64,000 nt of DNA from Phoronis australis (GCA_002633005.1 NMRA01000594.1:189153-253152), one strand, 5' to 3'; positions 48,147 through 61,817 are shown, counted from the first letter of the stretch. The notes: generated by a model from the letters alone, not told the origin. Program-made: numbers and translations.

Positions 48147-48640
48147 GTGAAACATCTCCATAGTTTTTGTAACTTTACCAATAGCACTTTAGGGTTCGAG
48201 ATTACATGCACTTCCTGTCACTGCAAAGAATATGGTCAATTTTCGTTACAAAAGTGTGATCGCAGAGGAAATGTGGCCTTCATTAGCTGTGTCAAAGACG
48301 TCAGAAGTCATCTGAGGTCGTGCAAAGTGCCACAGAAGTTTGAAATTATTTCGGAACTACAGTTGATTCTTGCCAGAGCTGGAGATAGGAGGATGGACTG
48401 GCAAACCAATGGAAATGCGCCGTTATATGTTTTACACATCGACATGAGTTTGGACTTGGCTTTAAACAAAAATTGACGAGCTGTTATCCAGAACTCACAG
48501 CTAGAACGAAGCGGAAGATTGAACGGGGCGTTGACTTTCGCATGTGGCAATGGATTTTTCGCCAGTTTGATTTGTTGGTCACTGTTGTACATCGCCGTGG
48601 ATGCCGCAGGCATACTGGGGCGATAGTACATCCCCACAAA
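48147..48640. other. Overlapping open frames, function unknown
   Basis: A plus frame (48147-48476, 109 codons, Cys-rich: CTSCHCKEYGQFSLQKC) and a minus frame (48308-48637, 109 codons) overlap. At most one can be real. Neither shows a known domain or strong splice borders. I cannot choose between a diverged host exon and chance. Confidence 0.25.
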
Positions 48641-49825
48641 AAGTTACTCATTTCAAAATACTGGAAATAAAGTCAAATGAAACATTCATATATGCACATG
48701 GAGTTATAAACAACTCATACCATAAGTCTGGAAGCGATTTAATCGAGATAATCTGAACAAATGGAAGAAAATCTGTGGCGGTTTGCTCGAGTCTCTCTTA
48801 CCGGGTGCCATTTTGACGAGGTTACATGAAATCACGCATGCTGACGAATAAAAAGTTTAAGGGACCCAAATCTTACAAATTTCACCTGATACCCTTTCAT
48901 GCTATTTACAAATGTCACGCGCTTCGCTCAGTCTTGTTCTAGCCTTTTGCCTAACTCACGTGACTCAGTTGACATACTTTGTGATTTTCGTGCGCGGTGA
49001 AAAAGTTAACGGCAACTAAGAAGTGGAGTTGGAATTCTTCGTCAAAGTCAACTTAATTCACACAACTAAGCTTCATTGAAGATATGTATAGAAGGACCAT
49101 TGATGAAAGTAAGCGCTTTTTAAATGATAGTTTCAAGTGTGGAATGTATTTTTGACGAGGTGAAAACTCAAAATCGGTGGCCGGATATGGCCTACGCCCG
49201 TTTGAAATGCATTTAGGACAAACGAAAGCGAATGGAAGTATTGTAGTCCCTAAATGGCCAACCGAGGGGCTACGTGTTGCATATCCCTGTTTGTGCAGGT
49301 AAGATATTAGTAACAATTGCTAAAAAGTTACTTCATATTCATCACAACTGTTGGCCTGGGTCAACAGGTCATGACTTCAGTTCAGAATGTAGCTCTCGCT
49401 GACAACTTTCGACTTACTGACTCCCCAGGAGCACAAACCTGATAGGCCTATCCGGTTAGCGGGTTAGGATGGCCTGCATGATTGATTCTAAAGGTATTGA
49501 AACTACTTAGATTTTTAAAGGAGTGGTTATCTAGTTTTGAGACATGTTTAGTGATCAAAATAAAAGGACATTGTGTTTCAGGAGCTCTTGTTTTCTTCAA
49601 ACAAAATGAAGTTTTTTGAAGTGTTGTGTGGAAATGCATCATACGCTAAACCTAGCATACCTTCAAGAAACTGGTTTTGAGTCCGCCGCATGAACGGAAT
49701 TTACATAATGTGAAACTTTTTGCTGTCAAGTCGCAACAACACCCAATTGCTTAAATACTAGTTTGGAAAGCCGGTAACTTGGATATCACTGAAAGTATTA
49801 TGTTTTCAGTCCTAAATATCCGTAC

Positions 49826-50132
49826 CTCTTATTTTTCTGAAAGTACAAATTCCATTGGCGCACTGCCACCATGCTTGGCCGCTTTTGCGTAGTACAAGAA
49901 GCATTGCGTGTCCCCTTGTATATTCAATAACATGACACCTCTGCTCGAATCCACCGTCCTCTTTCAACTTGTGATCTCGAAGATCTTGATTAGTTTTAGT
50001 ATAAACTTTGCTAATAGTTTGAGAGGTCTTTTTCAAGCGCATATACAGGGATTTGTCCAGGACGTCTGAAAATGGGCAAGCATGCACTGTAGGCAGTGCG
50101 TGGGATTCTTTGTCCATTGCGGTGTTCGAAAA
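49826..50132 (-). CDS. Candidate upstream exon of the caspase gene
   Basis: A 307-nt open segment between a pyrimidine-rich acceptor (CCCCTTGCTTGGTCAG) above 50132 and an AAGAG|GTACGG donor below 49826. It has 102 codons plus one base. The end reads YTRGHAMLLVLRKSGQAWWQ, then TFRKIR and one G. That G joined to the His exon gives Gly and an IRGSEMDEEN junction, which suits the RxG turn before the first helix of a caspase. RGHAMLLVL could be the first strand, although the common NN after it is missing. The first 60 residues (SHALPTVHACPFSDVLDKSL and so on) are not recognised. It could instead belong to another gene. The intron would be 22 kb. Confidence 0.4.
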
Positions 50133-53100
50133 CTGACCAAGCAAGGGGAATGGGTACCCTTAATAAGAATAAAGCCTGCTCCTCAGAAGTATGAGATGGT
50201 GTTGGGGGTTATAATATAACTCATTTTCGAGTTCTGTAATCCTGTAATAGATTTTTATTTTCGCACAAGCAAAACTGAAAATTCACGAAGAAAAAATCTC
50301 TGATACAGCTTCTCGTGATTTCCTTCGTTACTGATGAAGCAAAACGACTGATATTTCTTCTATTTGGCATCGTGGTCGACAGATAATTGCACAATCGAGT
50401 AGCGCCTCCTATAGTCTTTTAATCTAACTGACAGTCACAGATTGGCAGAAAAGTGTTTACGTGAGTTATGTAAAAACTGACTTCACAAAAACTATGAAAG
50501 AGACAAGATCTTTTTTCGTGCTTTGGACTGAAAAAAAGACAACAGTAATAGATGGAAGTTGACTCATGTTCCAAAAGAATCTGATATAGATTTGGGAAAG
50601 CGATAAATATGCGTAAAAATGGCCTTAATAATAAGCAGTGAAAATTATATTTTGTAGGCTAAAATGGGAGGGCATAAAGAATCAATAAATCCATACGAAC
50701 TAGTTTTACTTGTATGTTATTCTTTCTTCTACTTCACCTACTTCGCAGTACTTTTATTTGCTATTTTTCAGAAAAAGTACAAAGTGGTCGTAAAAAGGGT
50801 TAAAAAAAACTCAGAAACTCTTAAAAAATCATGCTCAGGTTTCTTTTGACAAGGCCAGCTGATGTACTAAGTTTAAAAAAAATGTTAATTTTGCATATAT
50901 AGCCCACCATCTGGTTTTTATGTGGAATTGATCTTAAGTGGGGGCATGGCCTCCTTGGCCCCTTAAATCCGAAACTGGTATATTCATAACAGTTCATGTT
51001 AATCACTAATCAGACAAATGACCAAACTTTTGACTCAATGCATGTATTAAACTAGCCCATTGCTACCTAACCACACTGGTTTCATATTCACAAATGCTAT
51101 ATCCTTTGCTCGCTTTCTTATCAGAATTACCAAAATTAGCCAAAATCAGCATGGTGAAACTTTGAAACAATTCTCAATTTCCGAAAAGCTAATACTTATA
51201 TACTAAAATGGCTATCTTAAATACCAAACCTATTCCTGTTTCTAAAGTTAAGATAAATTCATCAAACATTTTAAGCATTCCTGACTTGTAAGATGTCTCA
51301 ATGTTCTTGCAAAGTTGGCAGCTTTTTACTGAAATTAGCGTCGAAAAAGCCATTTTTGCAATATCATCGTAAAAATGGAAACGAGGCTTGTGTCAGAAAA
51401 AGCGAAGGTGTGTATTTCGGGAAAGCCTAAACTCTCACAAAGTTTCAAGAAAATTGTGATCGTCAACGTAAAGCCATCCGTAAGTGGTCCAATCTTTTTT
51501 CTTAGAAAAAGTCGTTCTAGAATTTTTATTCATTTCAGTGTCCAAAATCAAGCATTCTTAATGCTTACGTAGGTTTTACAAACATTGAATGTAGCAATAT
51601 GTATGTGTGTCTATTAAGCAGTATTTTAAATTGATTTTTTAATTTATTATTATTCGGTGAATAGTACGACTTTTTATTTACTGTTGAATTGTTTTTATTT
51701 ATTTCGCATTATTGTTCCTACACTTTCCTTTAGTTCTGGCTCAGCATTAATCCTGTTATTCCACACTGTCTATAAAAACAACGCATTCTTTTGGGGGTTT
51801 TCATATCCATTTATGTTGTTCATAGATGTATCAAGGGAGTACGTTTTGACAAATCACCCAAGACAAACACAAAGGAAATCAAATTTTTCACCAGTAAGCG
51901 AATTTGGCATAGATTCTTCCTAAATTGAACTCGAAGATTCATCGATGCTATGATAGATATTAAGCCAGGCGAATATTGATCATGAAGAAAAGGTGCGCTA
52001 CAGGAGTCGGAATCAACTAAAAATCATCAGCGGTACGAACACGTTTTCCATTTAGACTTGTTAGGCCGGTACAAAGGCGGACCATGGACGTCCAAAATTA
52101 ATCCCAACCATGTTCTTTTCAGTGGTGAACACATCTGCTAGTTTTATAAAGATTCTTTCATGGTACGCCAAAACCAATAAGAAGGGTACACAAAATTCGT
52201 AGTCGCTTCAAACGGTATGGATAATTTACGCTCACCTAATGAACATAGGTACAGTAGATTACACCCTTAACATCGAAAAGTCATGTATATTATGAAGGGT
52301 GTGCTCAACATATATGAACGTTAACTACTTCTGCCAGCTCTCGCCACTGCTTGTAAAGCAATTAGGTGGGAAGGGATCAGGACTTTTTGAAGAACAGTTT
52401 CGAATTGGTTTCTAGAAATTCCATGTATGTAATCTAAGAAGGCCTGAAGAGTATGTGGGAATGTAAATGGATTTCTCAGAATTCGTACGAGCTAATACGC
52501 AACTTTCCACAGATATGTGATTGTGTTAAGAGCATCCAAAATCATAGAAGTCGAAAGTGTGAGGTATGGCTGTGGATGATTTTTTATGTATAAATTATAT
52601 AAGTCGTGCTTCGTCAATTAAATTAGCTTGCTTACATAATGAATTTTATGACGGGCATGTCAGCTGGATACAAAAATGCAATTGCCAAGTTAGCTCAATA
52701 AGCTATCATGACCTTTGAGCAGGTATCTCGCGCTTTTGCTTTGTAAAGTGAGGCTCATTTAGAGTTCACGTCCACTAGTGGTGGACGCGGGATAGAAAAC
52801 TGAAAGGCTTCATCTTCTCGCTAGTTCATGTAGACATATTATTACGAAAATTCTCGAAAATACAAAGAAACTAAAACATGTGTCAATAGGGTGTACAACG
52901 GTAATCGGTAAAAAAAAATCCCTGGGGCATTGTCATGCATTATAGAAACATCTTTGTAAATGTACACGTACATCCAGGATTGCATAAACTGTAGCAAACG
53001 TCAGACGGACGAACCGACGGCGATGACAGCATAATGCGTTGACATACACATGTACATGTATGTTTATATGGAGGGATAGTTATGCTCGCCTTGTAACCAG

Positions 53101-54189
53101 CTCTGCTTTGTACAGTGCTTTAAACCCGTGACAGTCAGAGGTAGCTGTAATGTGCAGGGGTGCCGGAACAATAAATGTTTTCCATCGCATCATGGATAAA
53201 ACTCGTAAATTTCGTCGAGAGTTTTTAGCCACTGCAACATTTGCAAAGACACCATAATTTGTCACAAGACAATTAGAATTTTAGTATACATGCACATTGA
53301 TGTAAGGCGCGCAAGTTCATTGTCGCAATCGGAAATCCGGCAAATAGCATGCTCCGATTTAAAACAAACGATATCAGAACACAAGTCGGACGCGCCTACA
53401 TGTAAATGAAAAATTGCATCGTTCGGTGTATTTCTCATTTCTATTTTCACCAGAAAGTTTCGTCTTGCAGGACTGGGCGTTTTTTTCTTAGATACAGCGC
53501 TAAACACCAGCTAAACGTACGCTAGACTCGAAAAGCAAACGAGTTAGGGTAGCATCATCATTAAGACACGGAAAGCATTAGACTGGCGTATCTATTGGTG
53601 ACTTTGTTTTTCTTATAATGCAGAAAATGGCAAACATTTATCGCATTGCGACCTGACTTGCTATGACCAACAAAATGCAGCATAGGAAAACAACCTATAG
53701 GTGGAGAATAGGTTCGTAATATAGGTGATAACCCCAAAACGCGCTTGCGCCGGTCGCATGGATGTCACAAGTTAAGCATATCTTACGAACTCAATACGAC
53801 GTCATTTGGTATGGGTAGCTAGGGATATCAATTCTCATCGGCCTTATAGAATAGTCCAGTAATCAACCATTGGATGCTTTAGGGGCATGAGAGTTGCGTC
53901 TGTCAGAATATAGCGTTCACATATAGATAATTCGTATTAACAAAACAACGCAAGTACTTAGACAGTTTCAGCTACTCACAGCAGCCATCTGCGAAAGCTA
54001 TTGGACAATAGGTGGTGTGGTGATGACACGGTTCCAAGTTTTTTATAATTTACCCCCATAGTCCATGGTCACATCTGAGCCACTTGGTTGTGTTAATAAC
54101 AATTAATCTATGTGTACTCTACCAACTTTGAACTGGCTGAACTTCGGGAGCAAGCTTTCGGTCATACAAAATTAGTTCAACGCACACCA
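50133..54189. other. No recognised feature (4 kb)
   Basis: AT-rich sequence. The plus frame at 51657-51923 (88 codons, hydrophobic) and the minus frames at 53080-53265 and 53262-53507 show no domain. I looked for a caspase prodomain (CARD or DED type) and found none I could support. Confidence 0.4.
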
Positions 54190-54535
54190 TTTTTCATTGT
54201 TACTCTGCTCGTGTAAGCGCAGAGTACTGTTGTTCCTGGGTTTTCTTCAGTTTTATTCTTCTTATTCTTCTTATTACTGTTCTACGTATTTTATCTTCTA
54301 ATTCTTCTTATTAATCTGTGCGGTCAAGCGCAGAGTTATACTGTTCTACGAATTTTATCTTCTTGTGCTTCTATTACTCTGCGCGTTCAATCGCAGAGTA
54401 TTTACTGTTTTACGTATTTTATCTTCTTATTCTTCTTAATACTCTGAGCGTGCAAGCGCAGAGTACAGTTGTTCCTGGGTTTTCTTCAATTTTATTCTTC
54501 TTATTCTTCTTATTTTTATTCTTCTTCTTCTTCCG
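54190..54535 (-). repeat. Hairpin minisatellite closing array 4
   Basis: About four hairpins of the ACTCTGCGC...GCGCAGAGT type, some with single changes, lie on the minus strand. Two unit types alternate, one with AACCCAGGAACAACAG and one with GATAAAATACGTAGAACAG, as at 26925-27140. Confidence 0.88.
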
Positions 54536-57500
54536 ACCAGATTTAAGACTTAATAACTCCAAATTGAGTGAAGGTACGGTCTTTAAATTCAGCATATGAT
54601 TTTTGACAATATATAAATTTTGATTCGTGAAAAATGATCTTCCATATTGTACCAGAAGGGGTCGTTTGGTGCAAAGGTCATCTCATTTTCAAAATACAAC
54701 TCCTATTCTTTTCAAATTTGGTACAAAGGTATAAGTCAATAAGGCAATTTAAACAATTACTTTTCTAAGTAATCGGGTCATCCAATCAGGTAAAACAGGT
54801 CAAATGTCATTAGGTGCAAACTAAGATTTTGAGCTAGACACTTCAAATTCACAGGTCTGATTGGCATAGATAATTCAATTCGGAATCCAACATTTCAGGT
54901 CATTTAGTGCAAACCTGGGGTCACTAGGTGCATTTTTCTTCTGAAACTTTGGCCTTTTCATTCTCCAAGTATACTGATGTGTCAACCGTTAGACAACTGT
55001 GATTCTGAGTATTAAACACATTTTTCATGTGCTTTGCAATAATTCTCCTTAAGACGCTTATAATGTACCGAATAGGGTCAATTAGTGCAAAAGCCATCTA
55101 ACGTTAAAATGTGTAATTTCGCCTACAATTTCAAAGAATTACTTTTCATATTGGTAAATGGGTTGCTGTCAGTAACTTTCCATAATAATTCCAGTAATAC
55201 GCACGTGCAGAGTCCGTTATTGTCACGCCGTGACAATAATCTTTCTAGTTCTTCTGATTCTTCTTCTTCTGACCAAATTTGTTACCTAATAACTCCAATC
55301 TGGGTGCAGGTACGTTTTTTAAATTCAGCATATCATTTTTGACAGTACATAAATTTTGATTTGTTACACCATCATATTCCATAATGCACCGGAAGAGGTC
55401 ATTTGGTGCAAAGGTCATATATTTTTCAAAATGCTACTACTTCCTTCTTTTAAAAGCTATTGTTTTTAAATTCGGTAAACAGGTATAAATTAATAAGGCA
55501 ATTTAAAAAATTACTTTTCTAAGTAATCTGGTCGTCCAATCAGGTTAAATAGGTCAAAGGTCATTAGGTGCAAACTAAAATTTTGAGCTAGGCACTTTTT
55601 AATACACAGGTCTGATTGGCACAGGAAATTCAATTCGGAATCCAAAGTTTCAGGTCATTTGGTGCACACATGGGGTCATTAGATGCATTTTACTACTAAA
55701 ACTTGACCCTTTCAATCAGCAAGTATTCTGATGTGTCAACCGTTAGACAACTATGATTCTCAGCATTAAACACATTTTTCATGGTCTTTGCAATAATTCT
55801 TTTAAAGACGCTTATAATGCACCGGATAGGGTAAATTAGTGCAAAGATCATGTAACGTTCAAAATTTTATATCTTACATTTTTCAAGGAATTCTTTTCAA
55901 TTTCAGCACACTTGTGTAAGTCAACATTCCAATTGAATACCATACTTTTGAGCTAGAGACTTCAAAATCACATATCTGTTTACTAAGTGAGATTGAGTTT
56001 GAATTCTAAATTTGCAGGTCATTTGGGGTACCCAGGGGGTCATCGGGAGCATTTTCTTCCGAAAATTTGACCATTTCATTCATCTTGTATTCTGAAGTGC
56101 TTAAAGCAAAATAACTGTGATTCTTGTCATTAACCACACTTTAATTCGAGTTTAAAATTATTCCCTCGTTGGTGTTCATGATGCAGCGGAAGAGGTCAAT
56201 AAGTGGAAAGGTCATCAAAATATTAACATTTATTATTAATTTTACTTTTCATATTGGTAAACGGTTTGCTCTCAGTAACTTCCCATAACAATTCCCGTAA
56301 TATGCAGGTGCAGTGTCCATTATTGTGACGCAATGACAATAATCTTTCTAGGCTTATTCTTATTCTTATTGTTCTTCCGACCAACTTTGAGGCCTAATAA
56401 CTCCAAATTGGGTGCAGCTATGTTCTTTAAATTCAGCATGTCAATTCCATATTGCTCTGGAAGAGGTCATTTGGTGCAAAGGTCAAATAATTTTCAAAAT
56501 GCTACTTCTTCAATTTTTATAAGCTATTCTTTTCAAATTCGGTACACAGGTATAAAACAATATAGCAATTTAAAAAATAACTTTTCTAAGCAATCGGGTC
56601 ATCCAATCAGCTTAAACGGGTCAAAGGTAATCAGGTGCAAACTCAGATTTTGAGCTAGACACTTCAAATTCACAGGTCTAATTGGCACAGCTAATTCAAT
56701 TCGGAATCCAAAGATTCAGGTCATTTAGTGCAAACATGGGGTCAGTAGGTGCATTTTTCTTCTGAAAATTTGAGCCTTTCATTCACTAAGTATTCTGATG
56801 TGTCAACTGTTAGACAATTGCGACTCTCAGCATTAAACACATTCTTCATGGGCTTTGCAATAATTCTCCTCAATACTCTTATAATGCACCGGATAGGGTC
56901 AATTAGTGCAAAGGCCATCTAACGTTCAAAATGTAATATATCACGTTTTTCAGGGAATGTTTTTCAATTTCAGCACACTGGGGTAAGTCAACATGCCAAT
57001 TGAACACCCAACTTTACTACACAATAGGCCTAACCAATCAGAAAAAAATAGGTCAAATGTCATTGAGTGCAAATTAAAATCTTGATCTATGCACTTCAAA
57101 TTCACAAGTCTGATCGGTACGTCTAATTCAATTTGAAATTTGAAGTTTCAGGTCATTAAATACAACTATGGGATCATTAGGTGCATTTTTCTTCAGACAA
57201 GTTGTCCTTTTCATTCACCAACTATTTTGATATGTCAACCGTTAGACAACTGTTATTCTCAGCATTAAATATACTTTTCATGGACTTTTAAACGGGCTTG
57301 TAATGTACTGGATAGGGTCAATTAGTGCAAAGGTCGTCTAATGTTTCAAATGTATATCTCTAAAATTATTCAAGGAATTGTTTTCAATTTCAGCACACTG
57401 GTGTAAGTCTAAATGCAAATTGAACACCCTACGTAACTACGCAACAGGCCTAACCAATCAGAAAAAATAGTTCAAAGGTCATTGAGTGCAAATTAACATT

Positions 57501-57912
57501 TTGAACTAGAGACTTCAATATTACACATCTGTTTGGTAAATGCTATTGAGTTTGATTTCTAAACTTTTAGGGCATTTGGTGCATTCTTGGGGTCATTAAG
57601 TGCACTTTTCTTCTGAAAGTTTGACCAATTGATCCATCATGTATTCTGAAGTACATAAAGTAAAACATCTGTGATCCTTAGCATTAACCACAGTTTTAAT
57701 CGAGTTTACATTCATTCCCTCATCGGGGCTCATAATGCATGGGAAGAAGTCAATTAGTGGAAAGGTCATCAAAATATTAACTTGTAATTTCTCCTACAAT
57801 TTTAAAGAATTCATTTTGGTATTGGTAAACGGGTTGCTGTCAGTAATTTCCCATAACCGTTTTAATAATACGCACGCGCAGAGTCCATTATTGTCACGCC
57901 ATGACAATAATC
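54190..57912 (-). repeat. Satellite array 4, inverted relative to arrays 1-3
   Basis: The same monomer read on the minus strand, with GGTGCATTTTTCTTCTGAAA, TGCACCGGA and TTATTGTCAC palindromes (about 55216, 56327 and 57890). An exact AGGTCAAAGGTCA lies at 55551-55563. In its own direction it begins at the palindrome near 57912 and ends in the hairpin minisatellite at 54190. Confidence 0.92.
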
Positions 57913-57923
57913 TTTCTAGTTTT

Positions 57924-58794
57924 TACAGTTTTTGTTCCGTTACCTTCATACCTTCGGAACAAAACTCTACTCTCAACTGAACATAGATAAAGTAACTGAC
58001 ATACTTGTTTCATTCTTGAGTGAAGATAAAATGACGCAGTAACGCCACCACTGAGCATAAGCTGATGACACACACAGTGGGACACGGGGGGGGGGTGGAA
58101 AATACTGCAAAGAATGACTACTGAAGGGGGGTAACAGGAAAGTCACGCAATTAAGTGCAACGTACGGCGCGACCCTGTTTGATGCTCAATCAAAACAGGC
58201 TTCTCAAAAGCAATTAAAAGGGACTCTAGTACTCTCAATTGCAGCACATCGTGCTCCACGTAGCGAATTGATGTGTTTTCCACAATTCCGTGACGGTGAT
58301 TGTACGTTCGTGGCATTACAGAAAATGATCTTGGATGGCGCCATTTTGAAGATACATAGATAACAGACGGGAAAGACTGCAAACCGTGCGATCAATGTAA
58401 CATTGTTTGACGTTTGAACGAAGACATTCATTAATAGGGCATACAAACTCAAAAACAACACTGCACCGTGCAACGGGGCGGACTTTCGCTTTAGAAATAT
58501 TATTTGTCATGTCCAAATTGGAGGAGTTCCTATTCCGTTAATAAATAATAACGTCATCAGGCTTACAAACTTTAACATTATCCTAATAATTTTCTTAATG
58601 GCATGTTCGTCCTGGAGGTAATTATTAGACTTGACATTTTTGTAAAATATATTTTTGGTTACACCGGTCCGACGTGCAGGGATTACATAGCTATCTCTGG
58701 ACACGAATAGCTTAACATGGAAGGCTACTTTATCTATGTTCAGTCGAGAGTAAAATTTTTTCGAAGGTATGGACGTAACGGAATAAAGACTGTC
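57924..58794. repeat. Inverted pair of about 70-bp segments
   Basis: 57924-57995 and 58725-58794 are inverted copies, sharing CTGAACATAGATAAAGTA and CATACCTTCG. The interior has overlapping minus frames (58143-58382, 58204-58473, 58507-58875) with no recognised product. The left arm starts right after array 4. This could be a small DNA transposon or a local inverted duplication. Confidence 0.6.
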
Positions 58795-59737
58795 AACAAT
58801 GAAAAGTGTCGTGCGTTTAACCAATTGTACTAACCTTATGAAATTATTTAGAGACGAATATAGCGTTCCTAACACATTTCCTTGTCAGAAACTTGCAGGG
58901 CAAAAATTCCGTATTTAAGACAATGTCCGAAGTTCCTGGACAATTAAATAAACAGTTTTGGGACTTGTACGCATTTTTAGACAATTAAAACTCATTTTTG
59001 TAATTTCATTTTTTTTCCAATATGGCAGGCCGTCCAAATATGGCGCAAATTCATCGTAATAATTAAACCAAATCAAGTACTTACAAAATGTTGTTATTTT
59101 GCTTAGTGTAATATTACCTTCACGTTTACGTTCTTTAGGTTTAATCTGAAACGAAAATTGGTATTCAAGTTAAGTACATAATCAACTATAATTTCGAGTT
59201 TTGGACATTGCAAGCTGAAAAAATTGGAACTCAACGACCTCAACCCAGCAATAGACGAATGGTGTCTTTTCATACGAATGCTATGGACATGAGTGCCAGA
59301 ATATGACACAAATGGTAAAACACAAAACTGAAATAGAAGAAGAATTTAGAATGACAAAAATGTAGGCTTGACAAGTTTCCATGAGCTTAATGCTCGCAGT
59401 TCATTGCAATCGTACCAAAGGTTACCATACATGTATATGCATCTTACTGGAATCGAAAACTAGCTTAACTGTGAGGTGACAAACATCGTCCAGCGAAGCT
59501 ATAATCTTCCTTAATTTTATCATACATGTATAATAAATCAGATGAGATTGCTTCAAGGCGAACTACAATTACTTATGTTATCCCTCACCGATTTATTGTA
59601 CACTTTCTAGACATATGACCAGTTGATAAACCTTTTATTTAAAGTCACGGACTGGCATAATTATGGATTTGGCTCAAAATTCGAAACTTGGATTATGAGG
59701 GATTTGAGCATGTGTCTCAGAATTTGCAAGCCAATTA
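58795..59737. other. No recognised feature
   Basis: AT-rich spacer. The minus frame at 59103-59309 (68 codons) has no support. Confidence 0.4.
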
Positions 59738-59850
59738 TTAGGTCAAGTGCGACGTAAGTCAGATTTATACCAAAATATCAGCCTCGAATGGCAAATACAA
59801 CCGTGTAATAACCCATTTAGCTATCTCACTAGTGAGATATTATTTTGGCG

Positions 59851-59925
59851 TGAAACCGAGGCCGGTTTCGAACCCGGCCGTCAAGAGTTTCGGGTCACCG
59901 ACTTTAGCACTACACCACTTAGCGG
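59851..59925 (-). repeat. tRNA-like unit in left arm of palindrome
   Basis: Minus strand. A box TGGTGTAGTGC (59907-59917) and B box GGTTCGAAACC (59864-59874) both fit the pol III consensus, and the B-box arm forms a good stem. Other arms are poor, so it is a tRNA-derived promoter rather than a tRNA gene. Confidence 0.6.
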
Positions 59926-60821
59926 CTGACGTCATTGAGCGTGAAAATAGAATGTGTAAATGACCACGCGCAATAATTCCATGTTCAACAAAGGACTTTG
60001 TTCTGCCATTTATACTCTGTGAAAAGTCAGACGCTTAATTTCCATAAAAACGATATCTTTTTTTTTTTATTGAGATATTTATTAACTCAACCAACCAGTA
60101 CATAGTTGTGCGACAATATGACATCTAGTTTAGTGTACATCAGACAAATTACGAACATTATCGATATCTTAATTCAGTGAAAGTTTTTCCTCCTATTCGC
60201 GCTTGTAAATCACCGATCTCCAATTTGAATGCGGACGTGCGTTCAATAGACGCCTACGCTAGGACCTAGCTAAAATCTAGTCAAGGTCACGTGTTCTCAT
60301 TTAAAATACACGGCAATATCTCACGTAATCTCGCGAAATCTTGCTTTTTAACCAGGTCCTTGCGTTACCGAACGGGCGGCAGGTATTGTGTCGACGGGAT
60401 TCTTTGACTTGAGAATTATAATCAGTTACCACTGGTAACCTACTTTAGCAGACGATAGTTTCCTGGTCAAACCCTAGCGTCATAAAATATGTTTTAAGGT
60501 ATACTGGTTGGCAAACCTTGATTTATCAATTCACTTCATTTCTATTTTGATTAAATTTTCAATTGTTTCTAGTAAAAGTATTATTTGACAGGAATGGCTC
60601 GGCTTTTCTTAAAAGGTCACGACCCACAACCCCGGGCCTCTGACATAGAAAGTGGTTACAAAGCCGAGGCGAGTCGAGAAAGGTAAATGTAGATATCTTC
60701 ATAGCAATGTTTCTCGTTTAGTATGACTTTTGTGGTATAAATAAATTATTACATGTTTTCAGCCGTTTAACGCCCCTCGGGCGATAATTCTCTAAAACCC
60801 ACTCGGGTTCTAGGTAGCAGG

Positions 60822-60939
60822 GGATAACGACTTCGCCATGTAATAATCTACATTTATTACTGTAATAAGTTTTTAGCGAATGAGAAGAGACGGATTTTAA
60901 CTGCAATATATAGATTATTACATGGCGAAGTCGTTATCC
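60822..60939. repeat. Central 29-bp perfect inverted repeat of the palindrome
   Basis: Arms 60822-60850 and 60911-60939 are exact complements, including CATGGCGAAGTCGTTATCC. The spacer is 60 bp. Confidence 0.9.
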
Positions 60940-61596
60940 ACCGTTATCTAGAGCCCGAGTGGATTTTGGAGAAATCGCCCGATGGGCGTTAGCCCCGAGG
61001 ATGATAATTCTGCAAAATCCACGAGAGCTCTAGATAAGGGGGATATTGGCTGAGAACATGTAATAATCTATTCATACCGCAAACTAAACGAGAAACATTG
61101 CAATGAATCGATTTACCCTTCTAGAATCGCCTCGGCTTTGTAACTACTTCCTATGTTAGAGGCCCGGGGTCGGAGGTCGTGACCTTTTAAGAAAAGCTTA
61201 GCGATTTTTGTCAAATAATACTTTTACTCAAAACCAATTGAAAAATTAAACAAAACAGAAATATAGAGATTTTATAAGTTAAGGTTTAACAACTATTATA
61301 GCTTAAAACACATTTTATCGAGCTAAGCTTCGACCGGGAACTGCCATCTGCTAACTGAGTATAATTCTCAAGTCAAAGGATCCCGACGACACGATACCCG
61401 CATTAAAATTGGAGAACCGTGATTTACAAGTGAGAGAACATGACAGAAAAATTTCACTGAATTAAGATATCGTTTTATGGAAATTATGGGTCTTATTTTT
61501 CATAGCGTATAATTGTCAGTACATTGTACCTTGTTGAACATGGGATTATTGTGCGTGCTCATTTAATTATTCTATTTTCACGCTCGATGTCGTCAG

Positions 61597-61672
61597 CCGC
61601 TTAGTGGTGTAGTGGTAAAGTCAGCAAACCTAAAATCTGGAGGCCCTGGTTCAAAATCGGTCTCGGTTTCCC
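61597..61672 (+). repeat. tRNA-like unit in right arm of palindrome
   Basis: Plus strand. A box TGGTGTAGTGG (61605-61615) and B box GGTTCAAAATC (61648-61658, one change). It is the mirror partner of the unit at 59851-59925, so the two would transcribe toward the outer ends. Confidence 0.6.
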
Positions 61673-61814
61673 GCCAAAATGTTATCTCACTAGAGAGACA
61701 AATAAATGGGTTGTACATGTATTTGCCATTCGAGACTAATATTGTGGTATAAATAAGATTTATTTCGCACATGGCCTAACTTACAGCTAAGCCACTGAAC
61801 GCACACTACACATG

Positions 61815-61817
<3 letters not shown>

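Larger units (their letters stand above)
59738..61779. mobile_element. Large fold-back palindrome, non-autonomous element
   Basis: Left and right halves are inverted, diverged copies. The outer ends are TTAGGTCAAGTGCG and, on the other strand, TTAGGCCATGTGCG. Inner blocks match in reverse order, for example about 60590-60690 with about 61105-61210. The centre holds a perfect 29-bp inverted repeat (60822-60850 and 60911-60939) with a 60-bp spacer. A second, smaller palindrome lies at about 60940-61060 in the right half only. tRNA-like promoter units lie near both ends. No protein frame is present. Confidence 0.8.

Noticed and set aside
59747-59929. 60-codon frame through the left end of the palindrome
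   Set aside because: It reads through a tRNA-like unit, and the mirrored copy reads the other strand; not a gene.
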